A DNA stretch of 35,115 nucleotides, taken from CAIOSQ01 sp044359885 (GTDB lineage Bacteria; Pseudomonadota; Alphaproteobacteria; CACIAM-22H2). How positions within the stretch are numbered: position 1 is the first letter of the stretch; each line of letters opens with the position of its first letter. The DNA lies in the NCBI GenBank assembly GCA_044359885.1, contig JBIKLI010000007.1, forward strand, positions 1 to 35,115. Direction: 5' to 3'. Both the position numbers and the translations under genes were made by a program. Under the pieces are notes generated by a model. It had not been told where the DNA came from and ran no database searches. It worked only from the letters and a program-made list of their open reading frames with translations. Shown here one piece after another: positions 11,704-19,372 of this stretch.

Positions 11704-12483
11704 ATGCTGAGATGGCTGGGCTCCCGGGTCCTGGACGCGGTCCTGCCGCGTCTATGCCTGTCCTGCGAGGCGATCGTCGACACGCCGGGGCTATGCGCCA
11801 CGTGCTGGCCGCGGATGCGATGGATCGCGCCGCCGCTCTGCGAGGCCTGCGGCCTGCCCTTCGAACTGGGGATGCCGGACCTGCGCGTCTGCGCCGCCTG
11901 CGCCGGGCGGCCGCCGGCGCTGCCCCGGCGCATCCGCGCCGCCCTGGTCTACGGGCCGGAGAGCCGCGATCTTGTGCTGGGCTTCAAGCATGCCGACCGG
12001 CTCGATGCGGCGCCGTGCTTCGCACGCTGGATGCGGGCCGCGGGCGCGGCGCTGCTGACGGATTGCGACCTGCTGGTTCCCGTGCCGCTGCATTGGACGC
12101 GGCTCGCCTGGCGCCGCTACAACCAGGCGGCGCTGCTCGCCCGGCTGGTGGCGCGCGACGGCGGCCGCGGCTGCATCCCCGACCTGCTCGTCCGGCGCCG
12201 GCGCACGCCGCCGCAGGGGGAAATGGGGGCCGCGGCGCGCCAGCGCAACGTGGCGGGCGCCTTCGCGGTGCGGCGGCGCCATGCGGCTCGGGTCGAAGGG
12301 CGGCGCGTGCTTCTGGTCGACGACGTGCTCACCAGCGGGGCGACGCTGGGCGCCTGTGCGGCAGCGCTGGCGCGGTCGGGAGCGGCAAGCGTCGATGCCC
12401 TGGTGCTCATGCGGGCGGCCGGCCCGTTGGACGCGCGACGGTCTGGAAAAATCCGCCCGGCCGGTCTAGCGTCCGAGCCATGA
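11704..12483 (+). CDS. comF: ComF family phosphoribosyltransferase-like protein
   Basis: A 259-residue ComF/GntX-type protein. The N-terminal part carries four CxxC pairs (C18/C21, C31/C34, C46/C49, C63/C66), suggesting a zinc-binding domain. The C-terminal part is a type I phosphoribosyltransferase fold with the PRPP-binding loop VLLVDDVLTSGATL. In naturally competent bacteria ComF helps DNA uptake; in most proteobacteria its role is unclear, and no other competence genes are in view. GAGGGA lies immediately before the ATG at 11704, unusually close. Its stop codon overlaps the grxC start (ATGA at 12480-12483), so the two are translationally coupled. Confidence 0.9.
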   Translation: MLRWLGSRVLDAVLPRLCLSCEAIVDTPGLCATCWPRMRWIAPPLCEACGLPFELGMPDLRVCAACAGRPPALPRRIRAALVYGPESRDLVLGFKHADRLDAAPCFARWMRAAGAALLTDCDLLVPVPLHWTRLAWRRYNQAALLARLVARDGGRGCIPDLLVRRRRTPPQGEMGAAARQRNVAGAFAVRRRHAARVEGRRVLLVDDVLTSGATLGACAAALARSGAASVDALVLMRAAGPLDARRSGKIRPAGLASEP

Positions 12484-12749
12484 CCGCGAAAGTCGAGATC
12501 TATTCGAGCCCGTTCTGCGGCTATTGCGCCCGCGCCAAGTCCCTGCTGTCGCGCAAGGGCGTGGATTACGTCGATTACGACGTCCTCGCCGACACGGCGC
12601 GACGCACGGAGATGACCGCCCGCGCCGGCGGCCGGACCACCGTGCCCCAGATCTTCATCGATGGCCGGCATGTCGGCGGCTGCGACGACATCCACGCGCT
12701 GGACGCTGCGGGCGGCCTCGATCCGATGCTGGCGCGCACCGGCACCTGA
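12480..12749 (+). CDS. grxC: Glutaredoxin 3 (GrxC)
   Basis: Small dithiol oxidoreductase of 89 residues that uses glutathione to reduce disulfides. The active site reads SPFCGYCARAK with C13 and C16. The middle residue pair GY, instead of the classical PY, is common in alphaproteobacterial GrxC as I recall. The cis-proline motif TVPQIFI and the glutathione-binding GGCDD follow. The ATG overlaps the comF stop by 4 nt. Its own stop is only one base from the stop of the convergent methyltransferase gene, so the two 3' ends must be transcribed into each other or share a terminator. Confidence 0.95.
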   Translation: MTAKVEIYSSPFCGYCARAKSLLSRKGVDYVDYDVLADTARRTEMTARAGGRTTVPQIFIDGRHVGGCDDIHALDAAGGLDPMLARTGT

Positions 12750-12750
12750 G

Positions 12751-13281
12751 TCAGCCGGCCGCCCGTGCGGCGATCCGCTGGACCATGGCCGGTCGCGGCG
12801 GCCCCAGCTCGATGTCCTCGAAGGCGACGACGCGCAGGATGCCGCGCACGGTTTCCAGCAGCTCGCCGGGCGCCAGCAGGAAGGCCGGGTTGGAGGGCTT
12901 GCCGAAGCGTTCGTTGCCGCGCGCGAAGGTCTCGTAGAGCAGCCAGCCGCCCGGAGCGACCGCCGCGACCAGCGCGGGGAGCAGGGGCCGGTGCAGGTAG
13001 TTCGTCGCGACCACGGCGGCGAAACGCCGGGAGAGACATTCCGGCACGGCGCCGGTCTCCAGATCCTCGACGACGGCCTCGATCCCCTCGGCGGCGAGAG
13101 CCGCCATGGCCGCCGGGTCGCGGTCGACGGCCAGCACCGGATGGCCGCGGTCGCGGAACAGACGGGCATGGCGCCCGCCACCCGCGGCAAGGTCGAGGAT
13201 CGGGCCCGGCGGGACCGCCGGCGCGAAGCGCGCGATCCAGGGCGAGGGGCCGACCGTATGGCCGTGCGGGCGATCCGGCAT
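12751..13281 (-). CDS. Class I SAM-dependent methyltransferase, small (TehB-like)
   Basis: A 176-residue protein with a clear SAM-binding motif I (ILDLAAGGGRHARLF, then VLAVDRD as the end of beta 2) and a later ATNYLHRPLLPAL segment. It resembles the small TehB/UbiE-like methyltransferases, but the substrate is unknown. I chose the ATG at 13281 because GAAAGGAA sits about 7 nt upstream; an in-frame ATG at 13323 would add 14 residues and lies within the divergent promoter region. It is convergent with grxC, with a one-base gap, and divergent from the DUF1178 gene by 53 nt. In related genomes a carbon-nitrogen hydrolase gene is usually found at this position, as I remember it. Confidence 0.85.
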   Translation of the reverse strand: MPDRPHGHTVGPSPWIARFAPAVPPGPILDLAAGGGRHARLFRDRGHPVLAVDRDPAAMAALAAEGIEAVVEDLETGAVPECLSRRFAAVVATNYLHRPLLPALVAAVAPGGWLLYETFARGNERFGKPSNPAFLLAPGELLETVRGILRVVAFEDIELGPPRPAMVQRIAARAAG

Positions 13282-13334
13282 CTCGGTTCCTTTCACGCTT
13301 GCATTCCTCGGCGCGCGGACCAACTCTCGAGTTC

Positions 13335-13790
13335 ATGATCGCCTACGACCTTTGCTGCGAAAAGGACCATCTGTTCGAAGGATGGTTCAAGGACGCCGCG
13401 AGCTTCGAGCGCCAGGCCAAGCGCAAGCTGGTCAGCTGCGCGACCTGCGGGTCGACCAAGGTGCGCAAGGCGCCCAGCGCCCCCGCCCTGTCGGGGACGC
13501 GTTCGCAGAACCGCGCCGACGTGCCGGCACCGGCCAAGAGCTACGCGACCCATCCCGATGCGCGCCAGGCGGCCGAACTGCTCCGTCAGCTGGCCGATTT
13601 GCGACGCCAGATCGAGGCCAACGCCGACAATGTCGGCGAGTCCTTCGCCGAAGAGGCGCGCAAGATCCACTACGGCGAAGCCGAGAAGCGCAACATCTAC
13701 GGCCAGGCGACCGACGACGAGGCACAGGCGCTTAGCGAGGAAGGCGTCGAGTTCGCGCGTATTCCCTGGGTCCGGCGCGCGGATTCGTGA
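13335..13790 (+). CDS. DUF1178 family protein
   Basis: A 151-residue protein of unknown function matching DUF1178. The N-terminus MIAYDLCCEKDHLFEGWF and the downstream CATC pair (C35, C38), together with C7 and C8, suggest a small zinc-ribbon-like domain. The middle, about residues 50-75, is low-complexity. A conserved C-terminal part includes ESFAEEARKIHYGE and the IYGQAT segment. The ribosome binding site is weak. It starts 53 nt from the divergent methyltransferase gene and converges with ubiG, with 19 nt between stops. The gene is widespread near grxC and ubiG in alphaproteobacteria, but I know of no assigned role. Confidence 0.88.
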   Translation: MIAYDLCCEKDHLFEGWFKDAASFERQAKRKLVSCATCGSTKVRKAPSAPALSGTRSQNRADVPAPAKSYATHPDARQAAELLRQLADLRRQIEANADNVGESFAEEARKIHYGEAEKRNIYGQATDDEAQALSEEGVEFARIPWVRRADS

Positions 13791-13800
13791 TCCGGCGCGC
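13775..13800. terminator. Hairpin between convergent DUF1178 gene and ubiG
   Basis: GCGCGCGGAT (13775-13784) pairs with ATCC plus GCGCGC (13790-13800), with one bulged G and a 5-nt loop. The DUF1178 stop codon spans the loop and the first base of the 3' arm. A 12-bp direct repeat, TCCGGCGCGCGG at 13771 and 13791, overlaps it. There is no T-run, so terminator function is only likely from position. Confidence 0.38.
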
Positions 13801-13809
13801 GGGCCGGGG

Positions 13810-14562
13810 TCACCGGGCGGCGTAGGCCATGTAGTTGACGCCGAGATCGCTGCCGACCCGCCAGCTTCGGGAAAGCGGATTGAAGCTCATCCCGGCCAGC
13901 GCCTTCACCTCCATGCCGACCGGCCGCAGGGCGGCGGCGACCTCCGACGGGCGAACGAATTTCGACCAGCTATGCGTGCCGCGCGGCAGCCAGCGCAGGA
14001 CGTATTCGGCGCCGACGATGGCGAGGGCGAAGGCCTGGGGCGTGCGGTTGATCGTCGCCACCATCAGCGCGCCGCCGGGCGCCGTCAGGGCGGCGCAATC
14101 GGCGAGGAACGCCGCAGGATCGGCGACGTGTTCGACCACCTCGAGGCTGAGCACCGCATCGAAGCGCTCGCCGGCGGCGGCCAGCGACTCGGCGGTGCCG
14201 CAGCGGTAGTCGATCTCCAGCCCCGACTGGCGCGCATGGGTCCGCGCGATCTCGACGTTTCGCGCCGACGCGTCGACCGCCACGACCTGCGCGCCCAGCC
14301 GCGCCATGGGTTCCGCGACCAGTCCGCCGCCGCAGCCGATGTCGAGCAGGCTGAGACCGGCGAACGGGGCCAGCGCCGCGGGATCTCGGCCGAAATGCGC
14401 GACCAGGCGCTCGCGGATCCAGGCCAGACGCACGGGATTGAATCGGTGCAGCGGCGCGAATTTGCCGTGGGGATCCCACCATTCCGCGGCCATGGCCTCG
14501 AAGCGGGCGATCTCGGCGGGATCGACGCTGGATCGGGACGGGAGCGTGACGGGTTCGGCCAT
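13810..14562 (-). CDS. ubiG: Ubiquinone biosynthesis O-methyltransferase UbiG
   Basis: SAM-dependent enzyme that carries out both O-methylations of ubiquinone synthesis; 250 residues, the normal length. Hallmarks are the N-terminal SSVDPAEIARFEAMAAEWWDP, motif I LLDIGCGGGLVAEPMARLG, VEHVADP, and the C-terminal GTHSWSKFVRP and GVNYMAYAAR. The ATG at 14562 gives the family N-terminus; an upstream in-frame ATG at 14646 would add 28 residues without similarity. It diverges from lysC, with about 160 nt between starts, the usual arrangement in alphaproteobacteria. Confidence 0.96.
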   Translation of the reverse strand: MAEPVTLPSRSSVDPAEIARFEAMAAEWWDPHGKFAPLHRFNPVRLAWIRERLVAHFGRDPAALAPFAGLSLLDIGCGGGLVAEPMARLGAQVVAVDASARNVEIARTHARQSGLEIDYRCGTAESLAAAGERFDAVLSLEVVEHVADPAAFLADCAALTAPGGALMVATINRTPQAFALAIVGAEYVLRWLPRGTHSWSKFVRPSEVAAALRPVGMEVKALAGMSFNPLSRSWRVGSDLGVNYMAYAAR

Positions 14563-14597
14563 GTGCAACCGGAAAAGGTGGGTTTCGGGCGCGCCGC

Positions 14598-14626
14598 TTG
14601 CGTCGAGACGCCCAGGTAAATATGAA
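14598..14626 (+). promoter_or_regulatory. Possible lysC promoter
   Basis: TTGCGT (14598-14603) and TATGAA (14621-14626) are 17 nt apart in the ubiG-lysC divergent region, about 95 nt before the lysC ATG. Only TTG of the -35 and four bases of the -10 match consensus. It is the best candidate there but weak. Confidence 0.3.
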
Positions 14627-14721
14627 GGGCATGACGCGCGGGGCAACCGGTCTCGCGCATGATTCCCGGCATGCCGTCATCCGGGGCGACGGCAAGGCGG
14701 GCGCGGGTCGAGTTCGGAACC

Positions 14722-15945
14722 ATGGCGCGAATCGTAATGAAATTCGGCGGCACGTCGGTGGCCGACATCGATCGCATCCGCAACGTGGCGCGGCGCGTGA
14801 AGCGCGAGGTCGAGGCTGGCCACGAGGTGGCGGTCGTGGTGTCGGCCATGTCCGGCGTGACGAACCAGCTCGTCGCCTGGGTCAACCAGGTGGCCCCGCT
14901 CTACGACGCGCGGGAATACGACGCGGTCGTCGCGACCGGCGAGCAGGTGACCAGCGGGCTGACCGCGCTGGCGCTGCAGGAGATCGGCGTTCCGGCGCGC
15001 TCCTGGCAGGGCTGGCAGCTGCCGCTCGTGTCGGACGAGGCCCACGGCAAGGCGCGCATCCTCAGCATCGACACGGCCGAGATCCTGCGGCGTTTCGCGG
15101 CGGGCCGCGAGGTCGCGGTCGTCGCCGGCTTCCAGGGGGTCGGTCCCGAGAACCGGATCACGACCCTGGGCCGCGGCGGTTCGGACACCTCGGCCGTGGC
15201 GCTCGCCGCCGCGCTGAAGGCGGAGCGCTGCGACATCTACACCGACGTCGACGGGGTCTACACCTGCGACCCGCGGATCGTCGCCAAGGCCCGGAAGCTC
15301 GACCGGATCACATACGAGGAGATGCTCGAGATGGCGTCGCTCGGGGCGAAGGTGCTCCAGACGCGGTCGGTCGAGCTGGCCATGAACCATCGCGTGCGCG
15401 TGCAGGTCCTCTCGAGCTTCGAGGACAGGCCCGGCACGCTCGTAGTCGACGAGGACGAGATCGTGGAGAAGCAGATCGTCAGCGGCATCGCCTACTCGCG
15501 CGACGAGGCGAAGGTCACGCTCACCAAGGTCGCGGACAAGCCCGGCATCGCTGCGGCGATCTTCGGCCCCCTGGCCGACGCGAGCGTCAACGTCGACATG
15601 ATCGTGCAGTCCTCTTCGGAGGACGGCAGGACCACCGACATGACCTTCACCGTCGGCAAGGCCGATCTGGAGCGCGCCACGCGGCTGCTCAAGGACGCCG
15701 TGTCGGAGATCGGCTATCGCGAACTGATCGCCGACCCGAACGTCGTCAAGGTCTCGGTGATCGGGGTGGGCATGCGGTCCTATGCCGGCGTGGCCCTGAC
15801 CATGTTCCGGACCCTGGCGGCGAAGGGCATCAACATCCAGGTGATCTCGACGTCCGAGATCAAGATCAGCGTGCTGGTCGACGAACAATATCTCGAACTC
15901 GCGCTGCGCGCCCTCCACACGGCCTACGGGCTAGACCGGCAGTGA
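14722..15945 (+). CDS. lysC: Aspartate kinase
   Basis: Phosphorylates aspartate, the first step towards lysine, threonine, methionine and diaminopimelate. It has 407 residues: a catalytic domain starting MARIVMKFGGTSV (KFGGTS at 7-12), the GRGGSDTSAVALAAAL loop and DVDGVYTCDPRIV, followed by two ACT domains from about residue 265. The length and tandem ACT region are those of lysine/threonine-feedback-regulated aspartokinases. The ATG at 14722 gives the family start; an upstream ATG at 14659 is rejected as it adds unrelated sequence. Its stop overlaps the GTG of the next gene by 4 nt. The ubiG-lysC-ptsP order is common in alphaproteobacteria. Confidence 0.97.
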   Translation: MARIVMKFGGTSVADIDRIRNVARRVKREVEAGHEVAVVVSAMSGVTNQLVAWVNQVAPLYDAREYDAVVATGEQVTSGLTALALQEIGVPARSWQGWQLPLVSDEAHGKARILSIDTAEILRRFAAGREVAVVAGFQGVGPENRITTLGRGGSDTSAVALAAALKAERCDIYTDVDGVYTCDPRIVAKARKLDRITYEEMLEMASLGAKVLQTRSVELAMNHRVRVQVLSSFEDRPGTLVVDEDEIVEKQIVSGIAYSRDEAKVTLTKVADKPGIAAAIFGPLADASVNVDMIVQSSSEDGRTTDMTFTVGKADLERATRLLKDAVSEIGYRELIADPNVVKVSVIGVGMRSYAGVALTMFRTLAAKGINIQVISTSEIKISVLVDEQYLELALRALHTAYGLDRQ

Positions 15946-16997
15946 CAGCGCCCGCCGCCGCCCGCGAACGCCTCGAAGGGCTGTGGGCGCGCGGTCGCGC
16001 TTTCCTCGGCGTCGACCTGCCGATCATGGGCGGCGCGATGACCTGGGTGTCGGAGCGCAATCTGGTCTCGGCGATCACGAATGCCGGCGGCTTCGGCGTG
16101 ATCGCCTGTGGGTCAATGGAACCGGAACGGCTGCGCGAGGAGATCCGCGCCACCCGCGCGCTGACCGGCGGGCCGTTCGGGGTCAATCTGATCGTCATGC
16201 ATCCGGATCTGCTGGCGCTGGCCCGCGTCTGCGTCGAGGAGCGGGTCGGACATGTCGTGCTGGCGGGAGGCCTGCCGCCGGGCGACTGTCTTTCCGTCCT
16301 GCGCGGCGGTGCCTGCCGGGTGATGGCCTTCGCGCCGGCGCTCGCGGTGGCGCGCAAGCTGCGGCGATCGGGCATCGACGGCCTGGTGATCGAGGGCGCC
16401 GAGGCAGGCGGCCATATCGGGGCCGTGTCGACCAGCGTGCTCGCCCAGGAGATCCTGCCGCATATGCGCGACATTCCGGTCTTCGTCGCCGGCGGCATCG
16501 GGCGCGGCGAGGCCATGCTCGCCTATCTGGAGATGGGGGCGGCCGGGGTGCAGCTGGGGACGCGCTTCGTTTGCGCCGGCGAATCCATCGCGCATCCGCG
16601 GCTCAAGCAGGCCTATCTGCGCGCCGCGGCGCGCGACGCGGTCCCGTCGCCCCAGCTCGACCCGCGCTTCCCGGTGATCCCCGTGCGCGCCCTCGCGAAT
16701 GCCGGCACGAAGCGTTTCGTCGAGGTCCAGCGCGACGTCATCGCCCGCTTCGACCGCGGCGAACTGACCCGCGAGCAGGCGCAGCTGTCGATCGAGCACT
16801 TCTGGGCCGGCGCGCTGCGCCGCGCGGTGATCGACGGCGACGTCGAGAACGGATCGCTGATGGCCGGGCAATCGGTGGGCATGGTCACGCGCGAGCAGCC
16901 CGTGCGCGACATCATGGACGAACTGGTCGCGCAGGCGCTGGCCAACATCCAGGCGCCGGGCGACCGGCTCCCGGCCGCGCGGAGTGGCGGCGAATGA
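15942..16997 (+). CDS. Nitronate monooxygenase-like FMN-dependent protein
   Basis: A 351-residue TIM-barrel flavoprotein of the nitronate monooxygenase / 2-nitropropane dioxygenase family, which oxidises alkyl nitronates and includes the enoyl reductase FabK. Visible motifs are the N-terminal LPIMGGAMTWVSERNLVSAI and NAGGFGVIA, the catalytic-histidine region EGAEAGGHIG, the FMN phosphate-binding VAGGIGRGEAML, and GVQLGTRFVCA. The start is GTG at 15942, inside the lysC stop (GTGA), and its own stop overlaps the ptsP start (ATGA). It is therefore translationally coupled on both sides. A nitronate detoxifying role is family knowledge; the real substrate is unknown. Confidence 0.88.
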   Translation: MTAPAAARERLEGLWARGRAFLGVDLPIMGGAMTWVSERNLVSAITNAGGFGVIACGSMEPERLREEIRATRALTGGPFGVNLIVMHPDLLALARVCVEERVGHVVLAGGLPPGDCLSVLRGGACRVMAFAPALAVARKLRRSGIDGLVIEGAEAGGHIGAVSTSVLAQEILPHMRDIPVFVAGGIGRGEAMLAYLEMGAAGVQLGTRFVCAGESIAHPRLKQAYLRAAARDAVPSPQLDPRFPVIPVRALANAGTKRFVEVQRDVIARFDRGELTREQAQLSIEHFWAGALRRAVIDGDVENGSLMAGQSVGMVTREQPVRDIMDELVAQALANIQAPGDRLPAARSGGE

Positions 16998-19264
16998 GCC
17001 AGGCGAGCTTGGGCCCCGGCGGCGCGCGCCGGCTGCTCAAGCGCCTGCGGGACCTCATGGCGGGCGGCGGATCCGGGCAGGACCGGCTCGACCAGATCGC
17101 GCGCATCATCGCCGCCGACATGGTGGCCGAGGTCTGCTCGATCTACATGATGCGTCCCGGCGAGGTGCTCGAACTCTTCGCGACCCAGGGGCTGAAGCAG
17201 GAAGCGGTGCACAAGACGCGCCTCGCGGTCGGCGAGGGTCTGGTCGGCGACATCGCCGCCCATGCCCGTCCGCTTGCCCTGGCCGACGCGCAATCGCACC
17301 CGAATTTCGCCTACAAGCCGGAGACCGGCGAGGAGATCTTCCACTCGCTGATGGGCGTGCCGATCCTGCGCGGCGGCCGGGTGCTGGGCGTGCTCGCCGT
17401 CCAGAACCGCAGCTTCCGCGAATACGACGAGGAAGAGGTCGAGGCGCTCCAGACCATCGCCATGGTGCTCGCCGAACTCGCCGCCAGCGAGAGCCTGTTC
17501 GGTTCGCCCGACGCCGCGCTCGAGGCGGTGACCCTGCTGCCCGAGCGGCTGGAGGGCCTCAAGCTCAACGAAGGGCTGGCGATGGGCCGGGTGGTGATGC
17601 ACCAGCCGCGGGTCACGATCCGGCAGATGGTGGCCGAGAATCCGGTCGCCGAGCGCGCCCGGCTCGAGGCCGCGGTCGAGCGCATGCACAGCGCCATCGA
17701 TGCCCTGCTCGCGCGCGCCGATCTGGGCGGCGCGGGCGAGCATCGCGAGATCCTGGAGACCTACCGGATGTTCGCCGAGGATCGCGGCTGGCTCGGCCGG
17801 ATCGGCGAGGCGATCACCGCCGGTCTGACCGCGGAAGCGGCCGTCCAGCGCGTCCAGGACGACACGCGGGCGCGCATGCAGCAGGTGACGGATTCCTATC
17901 TGCGCGAAAGGCTGGCCGATCTCGAGGATCTGGGCAACCGGCTGCTGCGCCATCTGACCGGCGATCGCACCGCCGCCCAGGCCGGCGCCTTGCCCGACGA
18001 CGTGGTGCTGGTGGCGCGCAGCATGGGACCGGCCGAACTCCTCGACTACGACCGCGCGAAGCTGCGCGCGGTGGTTCTTGAGGAGGGGTCGCCGACCGCG
18101 CATGTCGCGATCGTGGCGCGCGCGCTCGGGATCCCGATGGTCGGCCGGGTCAAGGACATCCAGGCGCGCGCCGCGCCGGACGAACGCGTCATCGTCGATG
18201 GCGAGAACGGCATCGTCGTGCTGAGGCCCAGCGAGGAGGTCCGCGACGCCTTCCAGGCCGCGATGCAGGCGCGTGCCGCGCGCGAGGCGAAGTATGCCGG
18301 GCTGCGGGACCTGCCGCCGGTGTCGCGAGACGGCGTCGCGGTCGAGCTGATGATCAACGCGGGGCTGCTGATCGACCTCGACCATCTCGCCCCGACCGGT
18401 GCGGCCGGCGTCGGGCTCTATCGCACCGAGATCCCCTTCATGGTGCGCTCGTCCTTTCCGGGCGTCGCGGCGCAGGCCGATTTCTATCGCGACATCTATG
18501 GCCGCGCCGGCGACCGCCCGGTGGTTTTCCGCACCCTCGACGTCGGCGGCGACAAGCGCCTGCCCTATCTCGAGATGGCGGACGACGAGAACCCCGCCAT
18601 GGGCTGGCGGGCGATCCGGATCGCGCTCGACCGTCCGATGATGCTGCGCCAGCAGCTGCGCGCCCTGCTTCGCGCCGCGGCCGGCCGGCCGCTCGACGTC
18701 ATGTTCCCGATGGTGGCCGACGTGGCGGAATTCGTCGCCGCGCGGGACCTTCTTGATCGCGAGCTGGCGCGTCTCGCCGCGCGCGGCGGGACGCCGCCCA
18801 GCGTCGTGCGCGCCGGCACGATGCTGGAGGTGCCCGCCCTGGCCTGGCAGATGCCGGCGCTGCTCGAGCGGGTGGATTTCGTCTCGGTCGGCTCCAACGA
18901 CCTGCTGCAGTTCCATTTCGCCTGGGACCGCGGGTCGGCGCGGCTGGCGGGCCGCTACGATCCGCTTTCGCCGTCCGCCCTTCGCCTGCTGGCCGGCATC
19001 GCCGACGCGGCCGCCGCGCGGCATGTGCCGCTCACCCTGTGCGGGGAGATGGCGGGGCGCCCGCTGGAGGCGCTGGCGCTGATCGCTCTCGGCTTCCGCC
19101 GGCTTTCGATGGCGCCGAACGCGATCGGTCCGGTCAAGGACATGTTGCGCAGCGCCGACATCGGCGCGGTCGCCGACTATCTGCGCCCCCTGATCGATCT
19201 GCCCGACCGCTCGCTGCGCGGGCGGCTCGCCGCTTTCGCCAGGGACCGCCGGATCCCGCTCTGA
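16994..19264 (+). CDS. ptsP: Phosphoenolpyruvate-protein phosphotransferase PtsP (enzyme I-Ntr)
   Basis: First enzyme of the nitrogen phosphotransferase system: it autophosphorylates from PEP and passes phosphate to NPr (PtsO). The 756 residues comprise an N-terminal GAF domain (about 20-165; contains HPNFAYKPETGEEIFHSLMGVPI), the PEP-utiliser N-terminal and swivelling domains with phospho-accepting H370 in SPTAHVAIVARALGIP, and the C-terminal PEP-binding barrel with C683 in LCGEMAG. In the family the GAF domain senses nitrogen status, with glutamine and 2-oxoglutarate as reported effectors. The ATG overlaps the preceding stop by 4 nt. No ptsO or ptsN is in the window. Confidence 0.96.
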   Translation: MSQASLGPGGARRLLKRLRDLMAGGGSGQDRLDQIARIIAADMVAEVCSIYMMRPGEVLELFATQGLKQEAVHKTRLAVGEGLVGDIAAHARPLALADAQSHPNFAYKPETGEEIFHSLMGVPILRGGRVLGVLAVQNRSFREYDEEEVEALQTIAMVLAELAASESLFGSPDAALEAVTLLPERLEGLKLNEGLAMGRVVMHQPRVTIRQMVAENPVAERARLEAAVERMHSAIDALLARADLGGAGEHREILETYRMFAEDRGWLGRIGEAITAGLTAEAAVQRVQDDTRARMQQVTDSYLRERLADLEDLGNRLLRHLTGDRTAAQAGALPDDVVLVARSMGPAELLDYDRAKLRAVVLEEGSPTAHVAIVARALGIPMVGRVKDIQARAAPDERVIVDGENGIVVLRPSEEVRDAFQAAMQARAAREAKYAGLRDLPPVSRDGVAVELMINAGLLIDLDHLAPTGAAGVGLYRTEIPFMVRSSFPGVAAQADFYRDIYGRAGDRPVVFRTLDVGGDKRLPYLEMADDENPAMGWRAIRIALDRPMMLRQQLRALLRAAAGRPLDVMFPMVADVAEFVAARDLLDRELARLAARGGTPPSVVRAGTMLEVPALAWQMPALLERVDFVSVGSNDLLQFHFAWDRGSARLAGRYDPLSPSALRLLAGIADAAAARHVPLTLCGEMAGRPLEALALIALGFRRLSMAPNAIGPVKDMLRSADIGAVADYLRPLIDLPDRSLRGRLAAFARDRRIPL

Positions 19265-19278
19265 TCCGCTGGCCCGGG

Positions 19279-19308
19279 TTGCAGCCTGCCGCCCCGCGCT
19301 GATACTAG
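19279..19308 (+). promoter_or_regulatory. Possible rodZ promoter
   Basis: In the 108-nt gap after ptsP, TTGCAG (19279-19284) is followed by GATACT (19301-19306, 16-nt spacing) or TACTAG (19303-19308, 18-nt spacing). This would give a leader of about 60 nt. The match is moderate. Confidence 0.38.
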
Positions 19309-19372
19309 TCGCAGGGGCCGTCGTTCCTGGTGGAGCAGGGGTCCCCGTATCACCGCGCGAAAGCCCTCTGGA

